Shown here: in pieces, positions 36,728 to 50,550 of the stretch
How the letters are laid out: the number at the start of each line of letters is the position of its first letter
Position numbering within the stretch: the first letter of the stretch is position 1
NCBI GenBank assembly: GCA_013433145.1
Contig: CM024185.1
Coordinates: 3,112,501-3,176,500, forward strand
DNA length: 64,000 nucleotides
Source of the DNA: Ascaris suum
Taxonomy: Eukaryota; Nematoda; Chromadorea; Rhabditida; Ascarididae
Direction of reading: 5' to 3'
Notes under the pieces: generated by a model
The model's database searches: none
What the model was told of the DNA's origin: nothing
Seen by the model: the letters and a program-made list of their open reading frames with translations, nothing else
Translations under genes and position numbers: made by a program

Positions 36728-39700
36728 GGTCAGCCACACCACAATGAACAATGCGGGCGTCAATATTATTTGATCGAGTAGTTGTTACCGCAAAGACAAT
36801 CGAAAAGGTCATCAATAGCATCGGTGGTGGTCAGCGAGTGCGATAGTGTCTTTGAGTGACCGCAATTTTCCGCAAATTTCCCACCTTTCAATATTTTATT
36901 TGCATTTCTTCTGATATAGTAAATATTTGTCGAACAAAAATAGCCGGAAGTTGCTCAAAGATTTTCTCAACAAGCGTAAAGGTGATAATCAAGATTGAAT
37001 GATAACTTCATACCACTTAATCAGTAGTTGACTGATTGAGTGATAGAAATGAATACAACGATTATGACTTAAAATGACCGATATAATCGCTTAAGAATGA
37101 ATTAGAAAGGAAAAATGAAATGAAATAGGAATTGAAAAGAGGAGAGTAAAAAAAAATATAGATTCACTGAAATGAAAACTCTTAAATAAATTGGAAAAAT
37201 ATATTGATGATGAAAAATATAAAAATATTCGCCAAAATTTGTTTTCATCATTGAAAAAAATTCATTTCTTTTTCAAAAAAGAATTTTTTTTTAAAAGTTA
37301 TTTTGAATTGAAATTTTCATTTCTCAATTAGAATTTTTTTTTTCTTCAGAGAAATTTTTAAAAAAAAAGTTTTTTTTTTTTAATTTTAACTTGGAGATCT
37401 TTTAAAATATCGATTGCATCATTATTTGTTGATCAACATTCATATCGTTGTCGAGAAAATCATAGAACGAATGAAAGAGATTTGAAGATTTATTTACATA
37501 TGAGGAAATTTGAAAATTTTGAATTCTCTCTATTTGAATTCAAAAAATGTATTCTCGATGAACGATGAGTCTCGTTTAAATCGAGAGCGTCTCTTCGTCA
37601 GCTATTGTGTCTATATGCACCATTTCGCGGAGAAAAAAAAAAAGAGCACCGAAACGTATCAACGGCGCAAATGCTTTATGTCGAGCTATCGCTATGATTC
37701 ATGAAAAAAAAAAATTTTTTTTTCGTTAAAAATTCAAAATCCACTTCCTTTTGCTGCTTTTTTTTTTTTTTTATATTTTCATTATTATTTATTTATTTCA
37801 TGTATATTCTACTATATATGAAAATTAATGAAATATTTGTATAAAATTTTATGCATATATTACTTGTTCTTGAGTTTATAGATATTAGATATTTGTATGA
37901 AGAGTTGAAGTGAAAGTTTTGACAATATCTCCAGTCACCTCTTCGTCTATTTTGGTAGTTAGGTATAGTATTATTAATCAAAAATATTATGCGAGTTACG
38001 GAAGAATACGTTGAAGTTTTTGTGAATCGTTATTAGATATATCTACCTGTACAACGATGAAAGATTTATTAAGAAGGTATAAAATCTACATAAATGTCAC
38101 TTATTAATGTGCCAAGGTTGCTTCTGATTTTAAGCAAATGGAATAAAAGTAAACAAGCTTATATGATCGAAATTTACCTGTTAGGCTTCTTAAATTATTG
38201 ATGCACGTCCTATCGTGAGTAGAAAAAAAAAATAATAAGCGCGCAAAAATTGGTGAGGTACAGATGGACAGAAAAGGGGGAGAGGGGATTTTAACGAATC
38301 TCCTCGGTAGTTTCATCTGCATCCTATCACCGCTTTCCCTGTGGCCAGTTCACCTTTTATCTTTGAAACGCCGACTCATCTCCTTTCTTGATCGGTAATA
38401 TGTCACTTTTTGGAGTCAGATAAAAGCTCGATACTATACGGATGAATGAAGCGTATAAATGACCTCAATAATTTAAAGTGAACAGTAAAAGGCGATATAC
38501 GCATTGAATTTGCATAAATAATGGCGGTGAGCTGTTTAATGTGCTGCGTTAAATGAGCGCTATTTTGCATATCCCATCGCTTTCAATTTTTGCAAGCAAG
38601 CGTCACATTGATGCCCTCTCGCAAATACCGTAAAATCTCGAACAAAGCACTGAGGAGTTATAAATTTTCTTCAAGCAAAAAATTCATTTAACGTTAAGTC
38701 GTACTAGTTTATCAATGGTGCAAAATGATCCGATTTAGCTAAAAATTGTTACTATTTTTTTCAATTTTTATCTCAACTTTTGTTCATAATACCTCTCGCC
38801 CTTTGCTTACATCAATCGACAAAGACTAATAGAGGGAGCGAATTTGCCATTGATCTAAGCGTGCAAGTTATGTCATGTATGAATTCCATCAATTTCTAGG
38901 GTGACCATTGAAACAAAGATTGCATTCAATTTCCAGCGACAGTGTCGCAAATTCTCTCGTCGATTTCCTAGGCCATCATTGACAGCAAAGTTTGAAGAGA
39001 CAAGAGCGAGAGAGATAATCGGTGAACTTCAAATTAGGTGATAAGAAAAATCAACGCAAGAAATTTTATAAATGATCACTTAAAAGATCACAAGATTCAT
39101 CTTTATTAATTTCTTTTTCGATGGAAATTAATTTTTGAAGCAAAAGAAAAGAAAAATTGAAAATCACCTCTAAATGGGATCGATTATCTTCAAACGGAGG
39201 TGAGAGAACGAGAAGGAATAGTGAAGACACAATGAAAATGCTCTTAATTTTTAAAAATATGCAATAGTGCAAACTTCTCGAATTTCTATAAGAAACACTA
39301 ATTTCGAAATTTTTTTAGTCAGAAAATTTTCAAAAAATTCCCTCTGCTAATTTCAAAATTTTTCGATATTTTTTCCATTTTATTCGTCATGTATATTTCA
39401 ATTTCAGCTACTTCTTAATTTATCGAATATTTCAGGAAAAATGATTTAAATAATCATATTAAAACCATAATCATATTATCTAACTGTGGGAAATCTTTTT
39501 GCATATTGGATTGTCGCCGAAGCGCTGAAATGTTTAGTCATTGAGGCGCCTCAACAACGGAAACATCTCGAGAGCGCAACGTCCATCAAACGTTCTTATC
39601 TTCACGTGAACATCTTCACCGTGCTCGTTTTTTTTTTTGCTCGATCGTCTGCTTTTGCTGCAATAGCAAACGCTTAAACATACAAATTACATCGAGAATT

Positions 39701-42700
39701 TCTAACCTCTTCTCTATGAAAACTAGGAAAACGCATTTGTTTGTGCTAAATTTTCCAAAGACTATACAAAATTCGATAGAAGTGATATGCCGTTTTATAA
39801 ATAAAGTACTGCAATTGTTGCGATGAATTTCCCTCATTTTTGCATAGATTTAACAAAAAATTGTAGCAATTCAGATGTGTAACTAGATGTGTTTTATTAA
39901 TTCTATGGTGTTTTTATTTAATACGTACAAGCAGAAAGGATTTCCGAAATTAGGAAGTGAATACGAAACGAGAGTATTTGCTTGGGCATTTTGACAAAAA
40001 ATTAGGCGAAGTGACCAAAAATCGGTCAAGGTCATTTGGCATCAAAAGTTGCTCCAAGCGTTTTTCTTACGAAAGTTTGATCAATTAACGAAGAATGTGG
40101 CCAGTTTTCGACAATTTTTGAGGATTCTTCTGCCAGATCCGGATATAGTTGTATGTTATCTTTTTAAAGTGTTTAAAAGTTTCTAGAGTTTTGAGGTATA
40201 TTATTTAAGCAAAAGACTTTCTAGAGGGATCATTTTTACTGAGACTATCGAAGATATTTGCTTCATCGTCAAATACCGAATCATTTCATTCAAACGTTAA
40301 GATTAGTCCTTTACTAGTTTATTCCGAAATAAATTTGCTATTCGTCGAGCATTGGCAGTCATACTTTCATCTTTCCTCTCATCGTTATCGTAAATAAATA
40401 CAAGGTTCTAAGCACTAAAATGAGCCTTTCCTATCACAGCATCGTTCTGACCTCACAGTGACCATATGATAAGATCCCAATCATAGTGTCGCTTTAACAG
40501 TGTGATAAGTACTGTTGGCTATTTAATGTCATTAATCTAATGGTCATTCGAATGTAATATATGAGAAAAGGTGGCCTATTTGAAGTCTATATAAGACTGG
40601 TCACTTCAGGACACTTTATACGAATCAACAATCATTGAAAATAGAAACAACGAAAAAAAACGAGACAAATTATTTTTTTCTTTTTATAAAATTTCATGCT
40701 TACGTGTATTCGCTGAAAAAAAAAAACGTTGTTTACACCAAATCATTTATAAATAGATACATTAGATGTGACTAATTTTGCTGTACGAGTGGTAGATTTG
40801 AATAAAAACGAATTGAAGAATAATGAAAGAATTTGAGAGGATTTTGGAAAATCCGAAAAAAAATCCAATCTGTAAAATTTTCATCTCTGAATGGATGAAA
40901 AAAAAAGACGATTTGTTCCACTTTTTCAAAAAAAAAGAAAATAACCGTTGCATTTCACGAAAAAAAAAAACCGAACAAAAGAGCTCACTTTATCTTGTTC
41001 CATATCGGAGCACTTCCCTTTATCGATTCATCACTTCTTCAATTCATCATAAATATTTATTGCTATGCGTCAATTCGCTTCAAAATTTTTCTTAGAAAAT
41101 TCAAAAAAAATTTTTCATTTTCATTGAAGAAAATATATCATAAAAATACTTTAAAAAACGCATTTTTTTTGCTATGAATATCTATTAGAAATACCCTACT
41201 TTATAATATAATAAACAAGTTGAGTTGGCAATAATCGCATTTCTGTTGATGCATATTCATATGGTGAAGAGTGTAACTGTCGTCAAAAAACTCTTGGATC
41301 GAGTACTGTTCAATAACGGCAAATGCATAACCGTATACCATTCTCATTGATGCCTTTATTGAAAAGTAAGTATCGTTAGCATGAATATGAGAGATAATGA
41401 AGTGAGCGGTAGAGATGTTATGTGAAGTTGTTCTTGATCTTTTACTCTGTAATATCTTATTCGAGTAATAATGAGTTAATTAACTGAATTTGTTGAGTAA
41501 TCCGAAATTTGCTAATATTGTAATTGATATTTATAAAATTAATTGTTACAGTAATATACGCATTTAAGTAGTAATTACTTGATGATTGTTGGAAAATTAT
41601 TTCCGGAGAAAGAACGATATTTTGAGCTGTTTTAGCTATTATATTTACATATAAGCCGAAATGACAGCTGTTCATTTTTTTTTCGGTCATTATTGAAAAG
41701 AATACAATTCGGTGCATGCCTGTCACATTTCCACCGGCGTACCTAACGATGCCATCGTATTCGTTCAATCACCCCATTATGCGTACGCTATTCGGAGATA
41801 TACTTCATGATTAGTTCACACTAAATCGAACGTTTTGGTGAAAAAAAAAATCTTTAAAGAATATCATGAATGTAGAGTGAGATCGACAGCCTAACAAATG
41901 GGTCAACTCAGGCTCATACAAAGAGATTCGAGAGAGGAATGGATAGAAGGCGATATCTTTTTGTAGGAAAAAATCATAAACTCCATGATGGTTTTTTTTT
42001 TGCAAAAAAAGATAGGGTCATAGAAGCATGCCGACAGTTCCTCGCATTGCAAATTCTTCGATTTGCTGTAAACGATAAAATTTCGCATATCGATAATGCC
42101 ATATTTTCTACTCATCAAGAAAACGGAAAAATTTGAAAAGGCAAAAATATCACAAAAAGTGTTACCTAAATCAGTCTCATCTCTGCCATTCCTCTCTCCA
42201 CGCTTTCCATTCCTTATTCATTTCTCATAACGTCCTTTTAAACCATCATAGTTAATAGTGAAGAATATAAAGAGGAATAGCGGTGTGCTTTCACAAAGTA
42301 TCAAGCCCCCATCCCTATCGAAGCAAATAAGCAGTAGCCGTTTGCTTATGCGTTCCGCATGTCGGCATCATTGTGTTCGGTACATCTAAGAGAGGAGCTT
42401 TTGTTGACGGATAAGTGAAATAAGAGTAGAAACAATACAGTGAACGGTTGCCCTCAAAGGAAATACAGCGGTCATTCATTAATTACATTTGCACTCGCTA
42501 CCGTTGACCGTATGTCACCCCTCGATGACTCTAATCAACGATTGACCGCAAATGCTTTTAAGGCAACTAAACGATGCATCAGAGAGGTAACGGCTATTTA
42601 CTAAACATTAGAGCAGTTTTCACGATATTGATGCTATATCAGTTACTTATGTCTAGTGAAAAGCCTAAAATTATCACTCCTAACACGAACACTTCTCTTC

Positions 42701-42826
42701 TTAGATCTTCAATTCACTCATGCTAAACAAGTTTCATCAATATATCGTTGTATTTTCTGAATAGAAAATGGTCGAACAAATATGCAAGTAGGCAGCAAAT
42801 GAGCAGACAGGCGGACAAAGGACCGA

Positions 42827-42854
42827 GACAGACAGACAGACAGACAAACAGACA
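42827..42854. repeat. (GACA)n microsatellite
   Basis: Six to seven units of GACA/CAGA with one change. Confidence 0.9.
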
Positions 42855-45630
42855 TGCAATACAACCACCATAGAGTTGAACATACATCAATTATTCATTA
42901 AGCAGAAGAATTTTGGAGGAAATATTATAGTAAAATTAATTCGTATATAAATTCTAATAGAGGTTAGAAATTATATTTATTGAAACGCAATTTGTGGTTG
43001 TCAAGCATACGTACACCTCATACGGTAGCCGCTCTACGAGACAGACTGCCAATGAGCCGATAGACACGCAGGTACGTTTTCGTGCAGAAGCAAGCACATT
43101 CTCTATGAACACATGAATGGAAATACTGTAGTAAAAGGAGTATAGGCTAAATTTGAGCCAGAATTGGAATCATGCTCGAGCTCATAAAGAGTAGACTCCG
43201 GCATCCTCATACATTGTATTCTTTGAGTTCAAAAGGAGGTAAATACTAAAAGTCTATACTGGAGTCGATTTCGAAAAGAAAAAAAAAATGAAGAGGATAT
43301 GTTAATGATTCGTTTCCAGCATATCTCCTTCGATCATCTAGATGCCTCAAAGAAATTTGCAATTACAATTATTCAACTATCAATCGATGTGATATGGGTG
43401 AAAAAAAAAAAATGAAAATCTACATTAACGATTAAATAACAATCGTAGTCGAAATGCGAAATGACTTTGAATCGCAAAAAATGGGAAAACTTTACTGACA
43501 GATTTACCTGAAGAATTGAAAACTCTTTGTGGGAAATCTGCCTCGAAATTTTCAGATTTTTTAAAATGTATCGATCGCAATTTACTTTTAAAGTGAAAAG
43601 AAACAACGGGTAAAAATCCGATATTTCAGATAGATGAGTTCAAAAGCGATGAAATTTCTATTCCCGAGCAGATGAGTATGTCAGAAGAGCCAAAAAAACT
43701 TATTGAGAGATTGTAAGAGGGGGGATTGGGAGTAGGATGTGGGAGGGGCAAATGGCAGTTGATTTTATTGAAAGCTTTCGTATCAAATATATCGGATATA
43801 CTGTACTTGTCAATCGATAACATCATTCTATGGGATAAAAAAATCGAAGTGTGAGAGCAAAAGACATAATTCACACGTTCCAACATCACCATATTGCCTA
43901 TATTTACGTTCATCGATCGTCGAATGTTGTTCCAAAAACATTTCAATGCAGTGAAATGGTTTTATAAACCGCTTATCATATTATAGGTATATGGTAGGTA
44001 TATTTCAGGTGTATAACACGGAAATACAGAAAGTTACCTTCTGCAGCTTTTCATATTCTTTTGTTATGCCATTTTATAGGTGGAGAATGTCGCCATACGA
44101 TTCAACAAAGAAGTAAATTTTGAAATTTTATCAAAAACATTGAAATCGCAAAAATGATTTAAAAAATCACTGAAGAGATGATTTATAAATTACGAATAAC
44201 TTTATAATACCCTATATGACTTGTAATGTGTATCCGTAAACTGTTATTTGTATGATGCAAAAGCTATCTTACTATTGCAGACTTCATCGTACCGTAGTGT
44301 AGATACTATAGTATCGCATTTGGACACCATAAACAAGCGTTATATCGATCTAACGATGAATGAAAACAGATCAAATAATTAAAAGAAAATTTTAATGACC
44401 GTAAAATATTTGCATGACTCAATTCGGAATTTTTCAAGTTTTTTCAAAAAAATTTGCATATAATCCATACTTTCGCCTAAGCTTAGGTGCGATAATAGAT
44501 AGAACTTTCTTTTTTTTTTGTTGTATTATGAACAATTCTTACATAGATCTCTTTATTTAAACAAATTAATAAAGAAAAAAAAAAGTGCAATTCTACAATA
44601 CAAAGGCGTTGGCCAATATAAGTCTTGCACATACGACAAAATGAATAGAAGAAACGGTTGACGCAAATATAGCACACAAAAAGAGGAGAACAAACATATG
44701 CGATAATAAAAATTAGTTACTTTAATTCTAAAAAAGTAACTTGTGTGTTATATTGTCATTAAAAAATTTTCTAAAAAAATAAAATAAAGAAAAAGAGAGG
44801 GGAAAAGAAAAAAAGAGAAAAGAGAGAAACAAAACAATTTCAAAGAGAAAAAAAAATTAATACAAAAATAGATATTATGTGCAGTGCAAAAATCAACGGA
44901 ATACTCAACGTTGACTGCACATTTTGGCAACTTGTCCAGTGAATTAGGAGTAACTCTCTCATGCGATTTCGACTATTTACATGACCCGATCGAAAAAGAA
45001 AACAGAGAAGGAGACACAGAGAGAGATGGAGGGGGAGAGAGAGAAGATCGTTCAGTTATATCGGATATACTTTACAAATCTCTTTTCAATAAATGAACTT
45101 CAATCCTATTAGATGTTCTAGCCAACGTTCTTTAGGCCGCAGAAAATCGGAAAAGAAAATAAGGGTAATCAAACGTCAGCAAGACGATAACATTGTAACA
45201 TTTTCTCGATGCATCGAAAAATTTTTCATTTACTTGCAAGAAGAAAAATCTTTAGGGGTCTTGAAAAATTCGTATTTTATTAATTTGAAATAAACAGTAT
45301 TCGCGAAAATGTATGTCCTCTTAAAAACTTCTAATCTTCATAAATCTCGAATTTTTCGATTTCTACATGAATAATAATTCTATTTGCAAAGCATAGGCGG
45401 TCAATTTCAACGTGTAGACAAATCGAAATGCGGCCAAACAACAAATAAAGAAGTGAAGAGCGAAATAAAATCGCAAAACACGGGAGTAGACTGACAGCCT
45501 ATAACCAAATATCACAGAAGAGCAAATGATGGCCAACCGCTCAAAATTGGCACTCCAGAAGGAGTAAAGCCGAGATGGAGCGATAAAAAGCTCGTAACAC
45601 ATGCTAGCTTGGCTCAGTCCAAAAATCTAT

Positions 45631-45705
45631 TGGGTGGGATGCAAACTCTGAATCATTCAATTACCGTGCTAACGCTTTACCAACTGCGCTACCATGAAAT
45701 CCATA
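45631..45705 (-). pseudogene. Second degenerate tRNA-like sequence
   Basis: On the minus strand a perfect A-box (TAGCGCAGTTGG) is followed by AAAGCGTTAGCACGG and, about 30 bases later, by a B-box-like AGTTTGCATCC with the invariant C changed to T. Similar in layout to the + strand element at 7.4 kb. Looks like a tRNA-derived SINE head or pseudogene. Confidence 0.5.
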
Positions 45706-45796
45706 TGATTATCCCCAACCAGGGGAATTTTCATCAACTTTCCGAGTTATTTAACTGTTAATGAAACCGATTCAGAAAATCTTAAGCTATTAGTTG

Positions 45797-45945
45797 GGCG
45801 TTATACGCCACCTGAGCCAATATCAACCTTATCAAGCCAATGGCAGCAACTACTGTGAAGAGGATTTGAAGCGTCGAACCATCGGCGCCGATGTGGACGA
45901 TGAACTTGCCGCACTGCTGAGATCGTTGGTCTTTGCTGCATGTTG
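45797..45945. other. GC-rich exon-like island, strand unresolved
   Basis: About 50% GC amid 30-35% flanks. On the + strand an acceptor (AAGCTATTAG) opens 49 codons including YCEEDLKRRTIGADVDDELA. On the minus strand the same DNA encodes GKFIVHIGADGSTLQILFTV and a hydrophobic continuation, with its own acceptor-like CTTCAACATGCAG. One of these is likely a real exon. I do not recognise either protein. Confidence 0.3.
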
Positions 45946-46545
45946 AAGGCGTTTACGTGATTGCACCTTCATATACGCTGCAAAAATACTTATATAATCG
46001 AACCTTTCTTTATTATTCATCGAGTAATCGACCTTCTAATCAATCAATAACTAAACATTTTACACTCGCTACTCATTCAAGTAGATATTTATATTTTATT
46101 GCAATGATTTCTAATTTACTTACAATAAAAAAAATGCTGTAAGTTTCCTCATCTACCTCAATCACCTCAAAATCTGGAAATTTTCAAGCGTAAAATTAGC
46201 CTTATAATCAGCCGTTTACGTTACTCAATCCCGTGCATGAATTGTTCGATAAGCAGTGATAATATAAAAACATTGCAGAGAATTTAAACATATCATACAA
46301 ACAAATGCCTTCCTAAAGTATTTAACATAGAGGGGAAGGAATGTGTTGACTAAAAGAGCCATCAAATATGGAACACTGCTTGCCAAAGCGATAAGAAATC
46401 ATTAGACATCAATCTATGCGTATTGCTTACGTAGCATTTCACTCTCATTTCTCTTCAGCATTTTCAAAAATGATTGGACGTGCTCAGACGAAAAAAGTTC
46501 GACCTTCTAATCAAAAATCAACTATGAAAATAAAATCAGTGACAA

Positions 46546-46548
<3 letters not shown>

Positions 46549-46622
<74 letters not shown>
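46549..46622. repeat. (TA)n microsatellite near the 3' end of CKI gene B
   Basis: About 74 bases of alternating TA, about 215 bp downstream of the CKI gene B stop codon. Confidence 0.98.
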
Positions 46623-46625
<3 letters not shown>

Positions 46626-46836
46626 CTGAATAATCAGATGACAGCCGTCAAAGATCACAGGGAAGAGCAACTCAATCGTAAGGATGATATGATGTTCAAT
46701 GAGCTAAAAATAACGACACGAAACAATATCCTCGAAGCCAATATCCTGAAATTTACGCCAACTACACCAAATCTACATATCAATTTGTTTATCTGTCCCG
46801 TTCTCAAGTAAATCTATAGAACAAAAAAACCTCGCA

Positions 46837-47535
46837 TTAATATTTTCTTTCCATATATAGCGTTTGCCTACCAGTAAGTTTGGTTTGCTTCAGTGGGGTG
46901 CATTGATATTTGCGAGGTGATTGAAGAGGAGATCTCTCCATTGAGCAATCTGAATCATCGGTGTTCGGTGAACGATTTTCTGAATCCGACGAATTCGTTG
47001 ATTCGTTCGGATAATATGAAAGACGATAGAAATGTGGCACCTAAAAATAATAAAATGGCGTCAATTCCTCACAAATTTTTCGTTCTAAAAAAGCCAAATT
47101 CCTTAAAAAAAGCCAAATTCCTTAAATCGGAAAACAAGATGACGTCACCCTAGAAAAAAAAACAATCAATAAAAAGCGATAAACAAATAAAAAGAAATTA
47201 TCAAAGCAACAAATTACTTAAGTAATTAAGTAAATTGATAGAAATAATAACGATATATTAAAAATGAAATTCAATATTACCGAATATGCAGAAACGGCTC
47301 TGAATACGAAGTCGGAAGTAGCCGAAGCACATGGTAATTCAGTGTGAAAATCGAATCCCCATTTTCGTTGTTGTTCAGTACGAATTTCATTTAATCGCTC
47401 AGTAAGCCATGCATCGGTTTGTTTCATATCTGCGCGACCGAATAAACAACGACGTGCAGATTTACGCGTTGATGATGGTGGATTATCAAGTGGAACACTC
47501 GAAACGGGTGGTAGAATTACTAGAGCATCATCCAT
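46837..47535 (-). CDS. cki-1: CDK inhibitor of the Kip/CKI family, gene B (two exons)
   Basis: Second CDK inhibitor, a paralogue of the gene at 17.4-19.7 kb. Exon 1 is 47535-47281 (85 codons) and exon 2 is 47040-46837, ending in TAA. The 240-bp intron starts GTAATA and ends TTTTTAG, and both sides are phase 0, giving 152 aa. Residues 26-34 (SARRCLFGR) carry the cyclin-binding RxLF motif, 58-63 (KWGFDF) the CDK N-lobe strand, 76-81 (FVFRAV) the next strand, and 86-91 (VPHFYR) the tyrosine segment that enters the ATP cleft in p27. These match my memory of C. elegans CKI-1 closely. The tail is Ser/Asp-rich with SP sites and one TP, likely CDK phosphosites, and ends with KQTKLTG. That is only a weak echo of a PCNA box, because the aromatic pair is missing. 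It is shorter than C. elegans CKI-1 (184 aa from memory). The symbol is tentative. Confidence 0.88.
47088..47126. repeat. 18-base tandem duplication inside the CKI gene B intron
   Basis: The string AAAAGCCAAATTCCTTAAA occurs twice in a row within the 240-bp intron of CKI gene B. Confidence 0.85.
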
Positions 47536-48957
47536 TTCGAAGACAGTAAATGGGAGAGCGAGAGAATCTCGAAAGAAGCTCGCCTATAAAACCAATTTTT
47601 AGTAGAAATTATGATTGTTACAACTATAAGAGCCAATTTTAAACATGCCAAGAAAGTTACATCACAATACTACGAGTATATTACAATCTACTATGATACA
47701 AATCTAAGAAGAGAAAAAAAGCATGCTTCAAAGACGTGTCGAAAAAACACTAAGAAATTACTTCATACGTGTTATAATCGAATTTTATAATTTTATTTTG
47801 GACTACGAATAAATTCATTCGAAAATAAATTCAATGATAAACTTAAATAATAAAATTCTCTATGAAAAATTTGGGTCGATTCTCCAAAAGTTTGCAAATA
47901 ATACCACTGAGAAATAACCATGTTTGATATAAGCGTCTAAAGAATAAAGTAAGTAAAAAAAAATGCAGTTAAAGATTAATGCAAAATTATATATACCTTA
48001 AACAGAATATTGTAAGCAATCAAAAAACATTTCGACATTAAATAAAGGACGAAAATTTACGAAGACCGAGATGGCTTATATAATCAAGAGTAGCATAGCA
48101 TGAAATGATCCGAATAAGCTTACTACCTATATGTAAATTATAGTACAGGTTAATATTTCCGTTGACCACAAAAACAATCGAGAGTAAATACAGATGTTTG
48201 AATCAACACAGATGAAAAACTGGCTTGAACGTCGAAACGACGTACACGAGAGGGAAGGACAGAAACAGAAAGAGAGGGAGAGAGAGATAAAGTGAGGAAG
48301 CGAGTGAGCATAATTCTGGATTGATGTCTACGGGGAAAGGCTATAGCCAACCAACAACGTACGCCACACAGCATCGTAGACAACGTGAATGCTTTATCGA
48401 TTTCGGATAACCGCATAAACGAGCATCGCCGCCCACACCAATACAGAACCCATCGAAACCACCTAACGGATTGATCGTATAAATATCATTCCGAATCTAA
48501 ATCTATTTCATATTTTAGTTTCTAAACTCTTATCGCGAAATCGAATTTAAATTTCAAATATGGATTCATATTCAAATAATGTTGAAATTTTTCGGCATGT
48601 TACAAACGTCTTTCATCACAAAAACATGTTGAGATTCATTGCCGGTTACTGACGGGTAAAGGGGAGACTGTGCTTCCATTCCTTGCAGCGATGAGGATCA
48701 TACTTATGTATAACGATTCTAAGGACTCCAGAAGATAAAAGACAACAACGAATTAAGCAACCTCTGCGAAAAATGCAAATTAACAGAGAATTAAGTCGGT
48801 TCGATGCCTCATTTTACCAAAACTACAACATTTCAATGTATAATTTCTGTTATTTATGCATGACTTTTCGTTTCAATAATTCTATCCTCGTCGGAGTAGG
48901 AGAAATTCGTGAAAATACACTTGGAATGTTTCCAACTTTCTTGAAAATCAAACTTTT

Positions 48958-48960
<3 letters not shown>

Positions 48961-49052
<92 letters not shown>
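48961..49052. repeat. (TA)n microsatellite
   Basis: About 92 bases of alternating AT. Confidence 0.98.
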
Positions 49053-49054
<2 letters not shown>

Positions 49055-50509
49055 ATTGAAAAACTTTCATAACTGAAAAATGAATTTTTTGTAAGAAATT
49101 AAAATCAGAATAAAAATTAATTAAAAAAGAACGCCTCATTTGACGAAAAAAAATCATCAATTTCGAGATAATGAATAAATTTGCTCAAACAAATTCTACC
49201 GTAATACAGAAAAAATCAATATTATCATTGGACGTAATATGTTATTCGCTCGAATAAACGATGCAAAAAATTTGAATTTTCGGCAATGTCTATAAAGAAG
49301 GTGAAAATTGAGTGCAAGAGGTCAACGGGATCGTGTTCTGATTTGTATCGAAGCAATGCGAAAATATAATGAATATGATGAGAGTTGACGAGAGGTGATG
49401 AAGGGCGTCGACCACCTCACATTCAATGTCTTCTCTCTATTCTATTCAATAATAAAAATGGGATTGACGAAGGTCACCGAGAGGCACACCCACTCGTGGT
49501 CAGAGAAATCAACTAGAAAGCAGCTTTTGGATACTCAAAGAGAGAGCCAACCCAAAGGTCAGACCGCCCTAGCGGCTACTCTCCGCTTGTCACTCAATGA
49601 CAACTCGTAACTCCCGTCCACACTCATTCCCATACAACATTTTTTTATTCTCACTTTTTAATTACCGGCACTTTATTAATACAGCACTCATATTATCCAG
49701 CTCGTTGTATTACGAAATTTATGCTGTCAGGAAAAAAAAAACAACCAAACAATAAACATATTTTGAAGTGGAAATATTTACGGGACAGAACATTTGGCAA
49801 CTTTCCAACAAAGTCGACACATGGGAATGCTCGACTTAAAAATATTAGATCAAACTCGTGAAGCGCAAAGCGCTGGAGAAAAATGACGAAAAGATGAGAG
49901 AGGATTGAAGAAAGTTTTTTTTATTAGAGAAAAAGAAACAAACTGATGCAAAAGTATGTACGAAGAAAGGTATTCAGATAAGTGCCGTGACAAATGCGCC
50001 TCCAAAATGTGGCCGACAGTTCAAAACTTTGGTTTATGCTCAAGTTTCAGCTAGTTTTTCGTGCTAAGCATAAGTTTTAAAATTAATTAACGCCTTAACT
50101 CATATCATCACCCATTTCGCAACAAAAACATGAAAAATAGGCTAATTCATCATGCATATCCATCTTTGCCACCATTAGGGAAAGTTAACATACCCACTCA
50201 AAATGCGGGATTTCCCCTTCTAATACTTCAAACACTACCAGCTGTCTGGCGCAACCTGTTGGTATTAATTTCATAATCGCTATCATTAACGCGATGAGCA
50301 AAAAACAGCCGATTATGCATAATCATGAGGTAATATTTGAATAATTGCGCCGATTCTATGATCGCTTATTCGCTTTCAATAAAACTTCTTCTCGACTGAA
50401 CTTCAGGCAACATACCGACCTATACATGCGGAATCAGCAAATTTCAGGCGAGATTAGATTCGAATTTCCGATTCAAAAAATATAATCAAATTGTTGATGG
50501 AAGTGAGAG

Positions 50510-50550
50510 TACATAATAGTAACAGTAAACCTAATAGTAACAGTAAACAC
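50510..50550. repeat. 19-base tandem duplication
   Basis: CCTAATAGTAACAGTAAA is present twice head to tail. Confidence 0.85.

Larger units (their letters stand above)
36728..45796. other. No clearly supported gene
   Basis: AT-rich with abundant homopolymers (for example 37366-37382, 37759-37773). A GACA repeat lies at 42827-42854. Frames at 39486-39677 (+), 41457-41768 (-) and 44884-45293 (+) are open but have no splice or homology support. Confidence 0.35.
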
